NCBI RefSeq assembly: GCF_019097595.1
Contig: NC_080718.1
Span: 15,683,657-15,747,656 of the forward strand
Reading direction: 5' to 3'
DNA length: 64,000 nucleotides
From: Hemibagrus wyckioides
Taxonomy: Eukaryota > Chordata > Actinopteri > Siluriformes > Bagridae
Both the position numbers and the translations under genes were made by a program. Shown here in pieces: positions 47,048 through 57,125 of the stretch. Numbering within the stretch: position 1 is the stretch's first letter; every line of letters begins with the position of its first letter. The notes beneath the pieces are model-generated. The model did not search any database and had not been told where the DNA came from. It was given only the letters and a program-made list of their open reading frames with translations.

Positions 47048-48376
47048 ATGTACACTCCTCTGAAAGTACTGTAACAATTCTTTTGTTTTGGATACAAACT
47101 ATCTGGGTTTGAGATCAATTTAAGCTTTTGTTACCTGCTATTTACGTCTTACACCAACAATTTTTAAATAAGCCAAAGTCTAGGTTTAGAGAGTCTGAAA
47201 GTAACTAAAAGTAAGTACCAGTTAATATTTGGTTGCATATCCCTTGCTAGCAACAACCGCATAATCAAACTGTTGCACTCTTCTTTTGTGATTATATAGT
47301 TCCATTCAGTTGTTGTTTGTTTCTGGGGGTTCGCCCTTCAGTCTCCCCTTCATGCTGCTCGGTTGGGTTAAAGTCTGGTGAGTGTCTTGGGCATTCATTC
47401 TAGCTGAGGACTTTCCAGCTTTTCCAGTGATGAAGCCCTGTTTTGAGTTGGCAGTGTGTTTTGGGTTGTTTGCTGCACAATGAAGTTCAACCCAATTAGA
47501 TTGGATGCATTTCTTTGTAAACTGGCAGACAGAATGTTGCTGTAGACTTCTGACTTAATTCTGCTGCTACCACAATGAGTTACACTTGTATGTTTTGGAT
47601 CCTGATCAGCTCCTTTCTTTTTTCTCACTTGGTCTTGGTCTTTCTGTCACTTTGGTAGAGTTTAATCTTGGTTCTAAATCTTTGGTGGCTCATCTCTGTA
47701 ATTCTTTTCAACCTCTAATCCGGCCTTCCGAATCTTACAGCTGATAAGTGGTTTGCATGTTGTGGTATGGCTGCTACATTTCTGTTCTTTTTTGTTTTCT
47801 TGTTTTCCTCTCCGCTGCCCTGTGGAGGTTGTTGGTGATATCACTGATTGTTGATTTTGGGGTTTACTTTAAAGCTCTCACAATGTATATGTCACCAACT
47901 GCTGTTGTTTTCCTTGGCCAACCTGTTTGGTGTTAGTCCCTTGGCCAACCTGTTCAGTATGAGGTTGTTAGTAATATTTCAAATAGTTGTATTGACTATG
48001 CCCAAGCTAAGCTTCAAAATGTCTTGAATTTCTCCCATAAACAGCTCTCTAAGGTTGTTGGTTTATCCGTTTTAACAACAGATGCAATATTCACAGGGAA
48101 AATCCAAGACTCAAACCAAGTCTAGAAATTCAGAGCAGAATTGTTTAAACAATCAGTCTAACAGAACACATCTGGGCAATACCAGTCAGTCAGATGATCC
48201 AATATTTTTCATTACTTGATAAATGGGTTGGTTCAAACAAAAGGTTCCGTGTTCCAGGTTGTCTATATGTAAATATCAAGAAATGAAAGCAAAATCTTAC
48301 ATATTCATCTTTTGACCTTGAATCCAGATGTCTTCAGTGTATAATAAAACAAAAGATAGGAATGGAAAAGATAGGA

Positions 48377-48380
<4 letters not shown>
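47048..48380 (-). mobile_element. Degenerate Tc1/mariner transposon (element 1)
   Basis: An almost full-length but decayed element of about 1.3 kb. Imperfect terminal inverted repeats are visible. The left end (47,080-47,150: CTTTTGTTTT, ATCTGGGTTTGAG, CTATTTAC) pairs with the right end (48,270-48,355: TAAATATC, TTGAATCCAGAT, AAACAAAAG). Relic transposase lies between them on the minus strand. The right end abuts a (TA)n tract, consistent with TA target preference. It is inactive because of many stops and frameshifts. Confidence 0.75.
47225..48110 (-). pseudogene. Tc1-like transposase relic (element 1)
   Basis: The minus-strand reading at 47,628-47,395 gives a DPKHTS-type motif, then SSRIKSEVYSNILSASLQRN and NLIGLNFIVQQ, recognisable as the catalytic-domain middle of a Tc1-like DDE transposase. 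The usual QDNDPKHT block is eroded. Further blocks upstream on that strand (about 47,640-48,060) align in kind but are broken by stop codons. It is not functional. Confidence 0.75.

Positions 48381-48432
<52 letters not shown>
48379..48432. repeat. (AT)n microsatellite
   Basis: About 54 bp of AT lying between Tc1 relic 1 and relic 2. Confidence 0.96.
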
Positions 48433-48435
<3 letters not shown>

Positions 48436-48489
48436 TGAAATTTCTATGTGCAATAATTTATGGTAATGTGCGTATACTGTGAACTTACT

Positions 48490-48990
48490 AGTATCTACTG
48501 CTCTATATGGTAACAGCCCACTGCCCCAACATTCATATCAAACTTCATAAATGGGCTGGTTTTGAGTATTTCAGAAACTATTGATCTCCTGGGATTTTCA
48601 CAAGCAATAGTGTTAAATCTACACATAATGGTTTAAAAAAAACCCAAAACATCCAGTGAGCAGCAGGTCTGCAGACACCTTGTTAAGAAAGGTCAGAGGA
48701 AATTGGTCAAACTGGTTTGAGCTGACAGAAAGTCTACAGTAATTCAAGTGTTCTTTAAGTAAGTCTTTACAACTGTCTTGAGCAGAAAATCATCGCAGAA
48801 TGCACAACATGTCAAAACTTGAGGTGGATGAGCTACAACAGAAGAAGACCACACCAGGCTCTACTCATGTCAGTCAAAAGGAATCTGAGGCTACAGTCAG
48901 TACAAGCTCACAGAAGCTGGACACTGCATTGTAATTTTTTCAACTCTCATCAACTCTCTAATTACCTTAATAAGCTTTCTGTCTTTTTAC
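48490..48990 (+). pseudogene. Tc1-like transposase relic, different lineage (element 2)
   Basis: Plus-strand fragments read as the N-terminal and early catalytic part of another Tc1-type transposase: GWF.VFQKLLISWDFHKQ (helix-turn-helix region, about 48,552-48,608) and, after frameshifts, MRWMSYNRRRPHQALLMSVK (from 48,819). The SRRPH-type motif is typical of the family. The catalytic C-terminal half is missing, and no clear terminal repeats are seen. It is inactive. Confidence 0.7.
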
Positions 48991-50469
48991 TTTTTGACTG
49001 CTTACTTTAGTAAATCATGGTGCCCAAATGTTGCCTGGATGGCTTGCCTTCTGAGTCCTAGGTTTTATTTGTTAGTTTATCTCAAAGTTGTTTCTCTGTC
49101 TCTGCCCGTCATTGTCATCTGTGATTTGTTCATTAGAGATGATGGACACTGATTTGTCAAGCTGCTCCATCCTCTATTGTATTCATTTGAATAATTTTGA
49201 ATATTTATTTGAATAATTCTAAAAAATGGATGTAACACCAGAACTAATATCTTTCCTTTGACATGTTATGATCTGATCTTTTTAGATGGTTAGTTAATCA
49301 CATGTTAATACAATTTAAACATGGTTGGGATTTATGACATTATGTTAGTTGTAGCTGATAACCACATGTCAACATTGAGCATAAACACTTTTGCTGACTG
49401 TTGGAGCTGAGAGCAAACAGCAGTCTTCAAAGCGAGCGAGTACCCACAGTGTCTGACCAGACTAAGGACTGAAAGGCCTGAAGCCGCTGGCTTGGGTGGA
49501 TGTCATAAAAACCATGTTTGTAGAAGGATCTTCTGTTTTAATGCATAGACCAAGCAAAAAGAAGAGTGCTTGTTTGGGTGCTTGACTGGAAAGCTAGCAT
49601 TTCAATGTTCAATTGTTGTTTCGGAAGAACTAAAGTAACCAATGATTTGTATTCAAATAAAGTCCTCTGACTAACAATTTGGCATTTGCCAAAAAATCCA
49701 TAAAGCTTGGATCGCCTCTATGATCCATTACACTTTTTTCTAATAACGTTGTTGTTAAGCATACAGACACTAGTGCTATTTGAGATGAACAGGACAGGAT
49801 TATAAGCAGCTTAATAAAAAGCACATGATAAATTATTATAGCTGGCATTTTTTAAAATGGACAGGACATTATTGCATTTGAAGGGGTGATATGTAAGTGC
49901 ACAGCCCTATTACACACCATATGAAAAGAACATGAAATTTTATGCAAAAGAATGGGTTATATTGACATTTGTCTACCATACACAGAGACACCCCAGGCCT
50001 CAATTGTATTTTCATGAAAGCTATCTAACATTTCAGGGCTATTTGCTTGAGTTTGTTCTTGTAAGGTCCATATCTCATCTTTTATGACTTGTGATAAGGT
50101 AGGTGGCTTGGTCTGTGGGTTGTGGTGGTGATATCAACTACAATAAAGCCATAACTCAGCGTTTCCATTAAAGCCACATTGCCCACCAGTCATCACACCT
50201 GCTGCTCTCCTCTTTTGCATCAGCTGCGCTGTACAGTTTATGGCCATGACGCTCTCACTCCAATGAAACATGATGAGGGGGTTAACACTCTGTGACGGTG
50301 TGTTCTGTAGGCCAGTGTTGACACTCTGCTCTATGGCAATTATCTATAAGAGCCATATCACACTCCATATAAGGTTTTAGGCCACTAAAGTCATAATTAT
50401 TTGCAGGGTAGAGAATGGGACTCCTATCATAGCCTTGAAGAATCACATTTGAGGAATTATACTTTTAAA
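48991..50469. other. Intergenic sequence between transposon relics
   Basis: Mostly AT-rich. A more complex block at about 50,080-50,360 could be conserved non-coding DNA. No exon was recognised. Confidence 0.5.
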
Positions 50470-50910
50470 GGAAGTTTAAATAAGGACATTAATAGAAAGG
50501 AATGGAACAAAATAATGTTCTCATTTATATTGCACCTGGTGCCATTATAAAAGATGGTAACACAGCAATCATGATGAAGGCACTTCCTGAAATTCTCAGG
50601 GACAACATTATTAAACACTGTAATGGAAAAAAACTACACAGGAAAGGAAAAACCATAATAAATCCCAAAACTACAATTTGTTTGACAATACGCAGGTGGA
50701 AAGTTCATGGAACCACAATTAATTGTCCCTGGAATGGTGGGCCAGAGAAGATTTTATAACATGCTATCAGGTTAATTATAAGGAAGGTAAAAGAGAGTTA
50801 GCAGTCACTCAAAAAGAGTTGCAGGATGACCTGAAAGCAACAGGAACAACTGTTATGCAGAGGGCAATAAGCAATGAACTGCATCATAATGTAGAAGCAT
50901 TTAGATAAAT
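50470..50910 (+). pseudogene. Tc1-like transposase relic, third lineage (element 3)
   Basis: Reading from 50,577 gives KALPEILRDNIIKHCNGKKL, a degenerate linker, and TIRRWKVHGTTINCPWNGGP, the DNA-binding helix-turn-helix and GRPR-like region of a Tc1 transposase. After a frameshift, 50,759 onward reads VTQKELQDDLKATGTTVMQ, the second DNA-binding domain. It stops before the DDE catalytic region, so it is 3'-truncated and inactive. Confidence 0.72.
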
Positions 50911-50939
50911 CAGAGATCTTTTTGAATAATAATATGTTT

Positions 50940-51075
50940 TGATTTGGCACAGGTTTATGCCAGATATCCTTCCTGAAGCATCCCTCCCATTTTATCTGGG
51001 CTTGGGACCAGGACTAAGATTTAACTCTCCAGTGGCTGGGTTAGCTCCCTGGAATTGAACCTGGGCCGTGGCAAT
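50940..51075 (+). repeat. Interspersed repeat, family C
   Basis: GGTTTATGCCAGATATCCTTCCTGAAGC and ATTTATCTGGGCTTGGGACC-type blocks, ending GGGTTAGCTCCCTGGAATTGAACCTGGGCC-like. I recognise this as a common fish dispersed repeat. It sits directly after Tc1 relic 3. Class unknown. Confidence 0.5.
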
Positions 51076-51879
51076 AATATAGTCAGGCTACATCCAGAAA
51101 ATTCATAAATCAAATTTTTTAAACATGTATTTGTATATGTATTTATGTTTGTATTTAAAAGTACAAAGTTAAACACTATTATCTGTGTAGATTTGTAAAT
51201 ATATGAACTAGTATTTTACTAAACGATGAGGACAAAGTATATGAATACTTAATAGGAAATACAAGTGCTTTTCTGTTCTTGAATTTTTCACTGATAAAAT
51301 GCTTTAGGTGCTTTTAGGCCCCATTTATGAATTAATGATATTATGATTAATCCCATTAAGCTCAGTGAGCCATCAAATAGTCTAAGAACAACAAAATGAT
51401 AGATATAACAACTTTGATAATGGTAGATTGCTATTTCCTATGACAGAATAAACAGTTATGATTTTTGGTCCACTTTGAGAACCAGTGCATAAAAATTATT
51501 TGTAGAAACCTTTAATAGTTGCAGATTCTTAATTTGGGGTTGTACTTTGTTGTAGGGTTTCATTATTAGGATAAAAGTATAACCATATGAGTGGTGGTAA
51601 GTAGTGTTAGGTTTATGTATATATTTAGAAATCTCTGGCACCATAAATAAGTTACATATAGACCCTATCCCAGACCCTGTACATTTAATTCTTGATTCAT
51701 ACTAAATATATGAGGGTTCAGTCAGGACTAATAAAACCAAGAGGACACACAGAATGCATCTGTTGCATTCTACAACAGATACTGGTAGCCAAACAGGTTA
51801 GCTGATATATTTTGTCATGTACTGCCTGATGAACAAGACAAAGCTCCTCAAACCAGCAGGGAAACTTATGACTATGACT
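51076..51879. other. Intergenic sequence
   Basis: AT-rich; nothing recognised. Confidence 0.6.
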
Positions 51880-52390
51880 AATGGCTCTGTCAGGTCAACT
51901 GCATAACTGACATCAAACTCTCTTTCCCAGAATACAAACGTCCTACAAAATTGGCACCCAGGACTACATTTCCTAAAACACACTGACAACTTTGTCATGC
52001 TGTCATTTATCACATCATCTAATCACACATACCTGTCACCAATCACTAAATATAGGACCCACAACACTCACCCAATGTGACGTAATGCTCAGTATGGCAC
52101 TACAACTTACCAAGTCATGTATTCAGTGTACTGTCTTTCTTGCTTTTTTTTTTTTATCTTGCTTTGCTACCTGCTTTTTTGGATTTCCCCTACTATTGTT
52201 TGTTAATCGCCTGAACCTTTGCCTATTTCCTTTTTTCATCTTTTTCCTCACATTTTGGATCTGTTTGCCAGTTTCTTTTGTAAGACTCTGAACTGCATTT
52301 GCACCCAATTTCACATCCCCTTCATGACAAACTGAAATTTTGTCCTAGTATTAGTAAAGTCTTATCTTATCTCATCTTATCTTTTCCCAA
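51880..52390 (+). repeat. Interspersed repeat, family D
   Basis: The order GGACTACATTTCC, CACATACCTGTCACCAATCAC, TATAGGACCC, a T-rich tract, CCTGAACCTTTGCC and CTCTGAACTGCATTTGCACC looks like a dispersed fish repeat with a small internal promoter-like part, possibly LTR-derived. It is followed by CTTATCTTATCTCATC units (about 52,361-52,385), reminiscent of a retroelement tail. No coding part. Confidence 0.42.
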
Positions 52391-53863
52391 CCACAAGCAA
52401 TATTACAGTTTAGTACCTTTTCTTTGTACCATACAGACCTCTTAAGGTTCTAAATTTATTTTTTCATTCTCAGAATGAACAGCATTATACTGTTTAATAT
52501 TTACATGCTTATTTAAATACATCTCTCAAATCAGTCTTTTTATTAACATCACTGACAATGTCTGCTAATCAAACATCAGCATCTTTTTGCTTTTCAGTTT
52601 CCAGACTCATATGCAAATATTTAAAGGTCAGGATTTCTCAAGGAAAAAAAAATCACAGTGACTGAAATTTACCAATCTGAAATTCATATAAAATTGAATT
52701 AGCACAATGAAAGTACTGACCTTACCTACACTGCATGTTTACAACCTTTCATTTAAATTATAGCTGGGAATTGTGTATGCTTCCTTCAAAGTTTATTTAA
52801 AGTACATAATTATTCATTAATAACTGGACATTTAACAAGCTTTAAAGCTACACCATGTCTGCCATCCTAATTTATGCTGCTCAGAAATCTAGCTTGTCGA
52901 ACCGGCTACCAGATACCAGAAAGCATGCTGAAATGGTAAGTCATCTTTTCCAAACTGGTACTGAAAGCAACTTCTAAGTGCTATGTTGTACACCCGTAAC
53001 TTAAATAAGTACACATTTTGATAGCCAAATTGGATTTCTCAAATATTTATTGATCAGTTCAGTCAAGACATTAGGAAGCTCCAAAATAATTTACCAGCTA
53101 ATGAACTTGGTCTACCAGCTTGACCAGCAGTGTTTTAGCACAAGGTCAAACCAATTTAATTTTAAGATGTAATCTGACAAGGAAAGGTATCATTTAGTAC
53201 AGAGGAGTGGGAAATACAAATTAAATGGTAAGAAAGCGCACAAGCCTCAATGTCTCCTCTAAGTATCTTTCCATACCTTAATTGAGTGAATTGTTATGAA
53301 TTTGCAATGTGAGCCCATGTTAAGCTCAAAGACGACAATTTTGTACAAATACGTTTCCTATTGCCTCACTAAAGCGCACAATATAGCTTTTGTTGCATTC
53401 TTCTGCCCCCTTGTGGTAACAAGACCTTTAGTGAGGGAATAATATGAGCCGCTTTTCAGATGAATTTCAGAAGAAAATACAAAGCAGTGTGAAATTATTC
53501 CCTATTTTGAAACGACGAAAGACTTAATGTAGTGCAGTGAATAGTCACATTAATACAGCTATACCAACAGTGGGTGTGCACAATATAACAATTTGCAAAT
53601 TAGACTAGAAAATGCTGTTACAGTTTTGTTTGTCTGAACATTGTGACAATCCTCCTGTTCCCCCAAAACTTCAAAATTGACTATTTCTTAAAAGTGAATT
53701 TTAAACGAATTGCACTCTTAGCATTACACTCATTTCCACAATGTACAAGCTAAGCTTAACATAACTGTTTTTGATAGTTTTTTATAATTAATTGATTTTT
53801 TAAAAGGATAATTAAGTGTCCTTAGTTTCCTAAAAAGAGTTGTACTTTAAACCGTTCTAACAG
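52391..53863. other. Intergenic sequence containing a CTCF-like site
   Basis: Non-coding, AT-rich. The notable site is 53,403-53,416, listed separately. Confidence 0.6.
53403..53416 (-). promoter_or_regulatory. CTCF-like binding site
   Basis: On the minus strand the sequence is CCACAAGGGGGCAG, matching the CTCF consensus CCASYAGRKGGCAG at 13 of 14 positions. Its orientation is convergent with the + strand site at 6445. Motif evidence only. Confidence 0.5.
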
Positions 53864-53940
<77 letters not shown>

Positions 53941-53941
53941 T
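53864..53941. repeat. (AGAT)n microsatellite
   Basis: About 19 tandem AGAT units. Confidence 0.97.
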
Positions 53942-54176
53942 TAAATGACATGAGACATTTATTAGAAAATATACAATTATTTTTTAATATAATCATGTAA
54001 TCAATCATTTTAATATAATCAATCATACTCACCCAAGCTCTATAAAAATAAAAGTAGAAAGTAAAAATGATTGTGTACAGTACTTATTCTTTCCTGATTT
54101 TCAGGAAGTGACATCATTTTCCTGGAAGGAATTCAAATGCAAAGTGCAAATGTGTTTTTTGTATTGTTAATCTTTC

Positions 54177-54227
<51 letters not shown>

Positions 54228-54229
54228 TT
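54177..54229. repeat. (TTTA)n microsatellite
   Basis: About 13 TTTA units. Confidence 0.96.
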
Positions 54230-54429
54230 GTGTATAACCAGTGCTAACAATCATAAACATTCACCCCGAAGTCACCCTGTTGTCAACATCCACCCTGTAC
54301 CTGGTATGGCAAGTGCAGTTTTCTGGTTTTGGTAAACAGACCAAAGGTCTAGGCAATACTCAGAAATATGAGTTGGGCAAACGGTCAGCAAACAAGCATA
54401 GACAAGACTGAATTAGCAAATATGAAGCA

Positions 54430-54560
54430 GGTTATGGTGGGCACAGTGGATTAGGGGTTAGCATGTTTGCCTTGTACCTCTGGGGTCTCCGCCTAGAGTG
54501 TATGGAGTTTGCTTGTTCTCTCTGTGCTTTAGGGTTTCCTCCTCAAGTTCAAAGATGTGT
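54430..54560 (-). repeat. Interspersed repeat, family A copy 3 (inverted)
   Basis: On the + strand it reads GGGCACAGTGGATTAGGGGTTAGC-like, then TATGGAGTTTGCTTGTTCTC and TAGGGTTTCCTCC. Its reverse complement carries the GGAGGAAACCC and AACTCCATAC blocks of family A, so it is the opposite end of the same family in opposite orientation. Confidence 0.6.
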
Positions 54561-55014
54561 TATGATATTTTTAGTATTTTTGGGCAGACCTGACCAGAAG
54601 TTCTCTAGAATATCACTGTATTTGGCTCCATCACACCAAGTTTAGCTTGTTTCTCAGTTCCTGCTGATGAAAATCATCCTCACATCTGAGCTGTAGTTCT
54701 ATCACTTGGTTACTTTTTTTTTTTTTTTTTACTCATTCCATCCCCCTTACCTAGCACCTCACTTTTTTTTGGCTGGCCTCCTCTAGTGGATATTTGAGGT
54801 AATGTTGCTCCACAGGATATGCCAAATTTAAGAATGTTCTTTAAATTAATCCATAGTCTTCATGAGGCTGTTTGTTTTAGTATGTTCTCTAACACACAGT
54901 GGGACCTTCCAGGACCAGGTATCTAGACTGAGATATTTGACACTTGTCAAATAGTTCTGTAACTGAACTAATTGACAGGTTTCAGACAGGAATGAATAAT
55001 TACACAGTCACACC

Positions 55015-55069
<55 letters not shown>

Positions 55070-56119
55070 GTAAGTAATATATAGAGGGATATTTTGTATA
55101 GATCTGCGACTTATAACCACAATTAACTTCAGATCAGGGCATATACAGTGGGTATTTGAATATGCTTCATGGGTTTGTGTATGCTATGTGGGAATGTACG
55201 CTTATACAGCCTTGCAAACAACAAATGTGCTCAGACATGAGCTTGGTTATAATAGCAGTCCTTAAGAACTGCTGGTTGCAAATACACAATATTTGCCAAA
55301 TGCCAAAAACCTTCAAAATATGAGCATTTGTAAACAATGTCATATAGAATTGTTCTCTTTAGGTCACTGATGAATGCTTTTGCTCCTAAAGTAAAACGAT
55401 CTTTACTGCATTCATTTGATATTTTATTGTATTGCTCTAGTGTTTCAATATAAAAACTTACTATACAATGATATAGTAACAATTTTGGCAAGAGATTCTC
55501 AGTTTCTAAGAACTATTGGCAAAATATAATAGTTCTGAAATGGCCATAAATGGTTGCAAAGGTTATTATAAAATTGACTGTTATAATGTTTTCATTTTAG
55601 ATTTGATGTTTTTTTTTTCTTTTTACTAGTGAAGTAATAAACTGGCATAAAATAAGCTGTAAATAAAACAATAGCTGTAAATAATGTTGGAATAAAATCC
55701 TTCATTCCTTCCACTTTAATGAATGTTATATAATTTATCTGACAGCTTTATATGAATAGACATATATTTATATATAGTTTCTAGCAATACTGACCTATTT
55801 ATGAAGGAAGTGCAGAAGGTGGGTCGACTTTTTTCTATCTTATGACATCATTCTGTGTTTAATATGCAGCAGACAATTAAAGGGCTTTGCCATTTCTCTC
55901 CTTTATGCACAAGGAAACTCAGCTCATCTAATGGTTTCTGATCACAGTTAATCCTTAAAGCAAATGACTTCTAATCCTGGAATCCTGCATGCAGTTACCT
56001 GTGGGAAATGCTACCCACCTTCTTCATGTTCCTCCACTCTTCTCACAGATTAGTCCAATATATATTAATCCCTTCATTTATCTTTGTCAATGAAGGACAA
56101 GAATCATTTAAAAGAGAGT
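54561..56119. other. Intergenic sequence
   Basis: AT-rich, with a poly-T run at about 54,714-54,731 and an ATT microsatellite listed separately. No exon was recognised. Confidence 0.6.
55017..55069. repeat. (TTA)n microsatellite
   Basis: About 17 TTA units. Confidence 0.96.
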
Positions 56120-56330
56120 AAATAATAGGCAGCGCAGGGGAGAGTTAGGGACGCTTTATTAAAGACGGCAGAAGGCAGGTGCTCGCCACCTCTGTGCTGA
56201 TGGCCCTTATACCCAGAGACTTTCTAATAAGATGCTCTGCATTTCAAATAACACCTCTCTCATCCACCTCATTAACTTTGCATGTCCAGTGAGATTGCCT
56301 TGACAAGTAAACAAAACGTTTCAAAAAATT
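56120..56330. promoter_or_regulatory. Possible enhancer with E-box pair and FOX site
   Basis: AGGTG (56177-56181) and CACCT (56187-56191) form a perfect inverted pair with a 5-base spacer, giving back-to-back ZEB/E-box-like sites. GTAAACAAA (56307-56315) is a strong FOX site. The block is complex and non-repetitive. Function is inferred. Confidence 0.28.
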
Positions 56331-56739
56331 TGTAAAGAAGTTAAAAAAAAAAAAAATCTCTTCAGGTGTTGGTTGAAATCACATTTGCATAGTTCTATTA
56401 TGGTCAGAAAGAAATCTATATTAATATATTCAGCAAAAGACGATATTGTTAACTGTTTATTTTTCTAACAATGGGAAAATCTATTTCCTGTCACAACTAA
56501 TTTGAATTTCTTGATATTTTAAGACTATTGAAATATTTACTATGGAATATTGCTTTTTGAAAATGTTGCAAGGAAGAATACACAATACTTACATGTGTAA
56601 GACTGGCTATATAAAAACTGCGAAATATGGCTCGCACACGAAACACAGATGCACGTATGGGGAAGTCTCACAGGTGTGGGTGAAAGGTGTGGTGAGGCAT
56701 AGTTTCCTTGGGCCTGTGTATTTATTTTAAATCCAAGAT

Positions 56740-56960
56740 TTATAAGCTGCCATCTGCTGTCGGGTGTTCTCGCCTTGATTATTTACCCAGAGAAAATATG
56801 GCGGTGAAAAATTCATGTGTGTGCGTGTTACACTGCATTCGTCTGACCCCAAGGTCCCTGGCAGGATGGAAAAACAAGGTCAGAAGCACTCCAAGATGAG
56901 GTCAGCTGAGCCAAAGCAGAGAGGTGGCCAGTGACATTGCTTCATCACCTCCATTTGCCC
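56740..56960. promoter_or_regulatory. CTCF-like site with nuclear-receptor half-sites
   Basis: On the minus strand 56,747-56,760 reads ACAGCAGATGGCAG, a 13/14 CTCF match. Downstream are TGACC (about 56,845) and two AGGTCA half-sites (about 56,878 and 56,898), the core of nuclear-receptor response elements. The combination could be a boundary or enhancer. Motif evidence only. Confidence 0.33.
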
Positions 56961-57111
56961 CTAGAGCACGGCAGAAAGGAGACAGCAGTGATTGGATAGG
57001 CACACACATTCACTTTCTGAGAAAAATGGGCATAGTGCATGTGCTTCATATATCACACTGTGACCTGCTGAGGATAAGGTTAATGTGATTATCTATGAAC
57101 ATGTTACACTA

Positions 57112-57125
57112 CCAGTAGGTGGCAC
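57112..57125 (+). promoter_or_regulatory. CTCF-like binding site
   Basis: CCAGTAGGTGGCAC fits the CTCF consensus CCASYAGRKGGCRC at every position. It is in + orientation, 350 bp after the minus-strand site at 56,747. The divergent pair is an arrangement often seen at domain boundaries. Confidence 0.5.
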
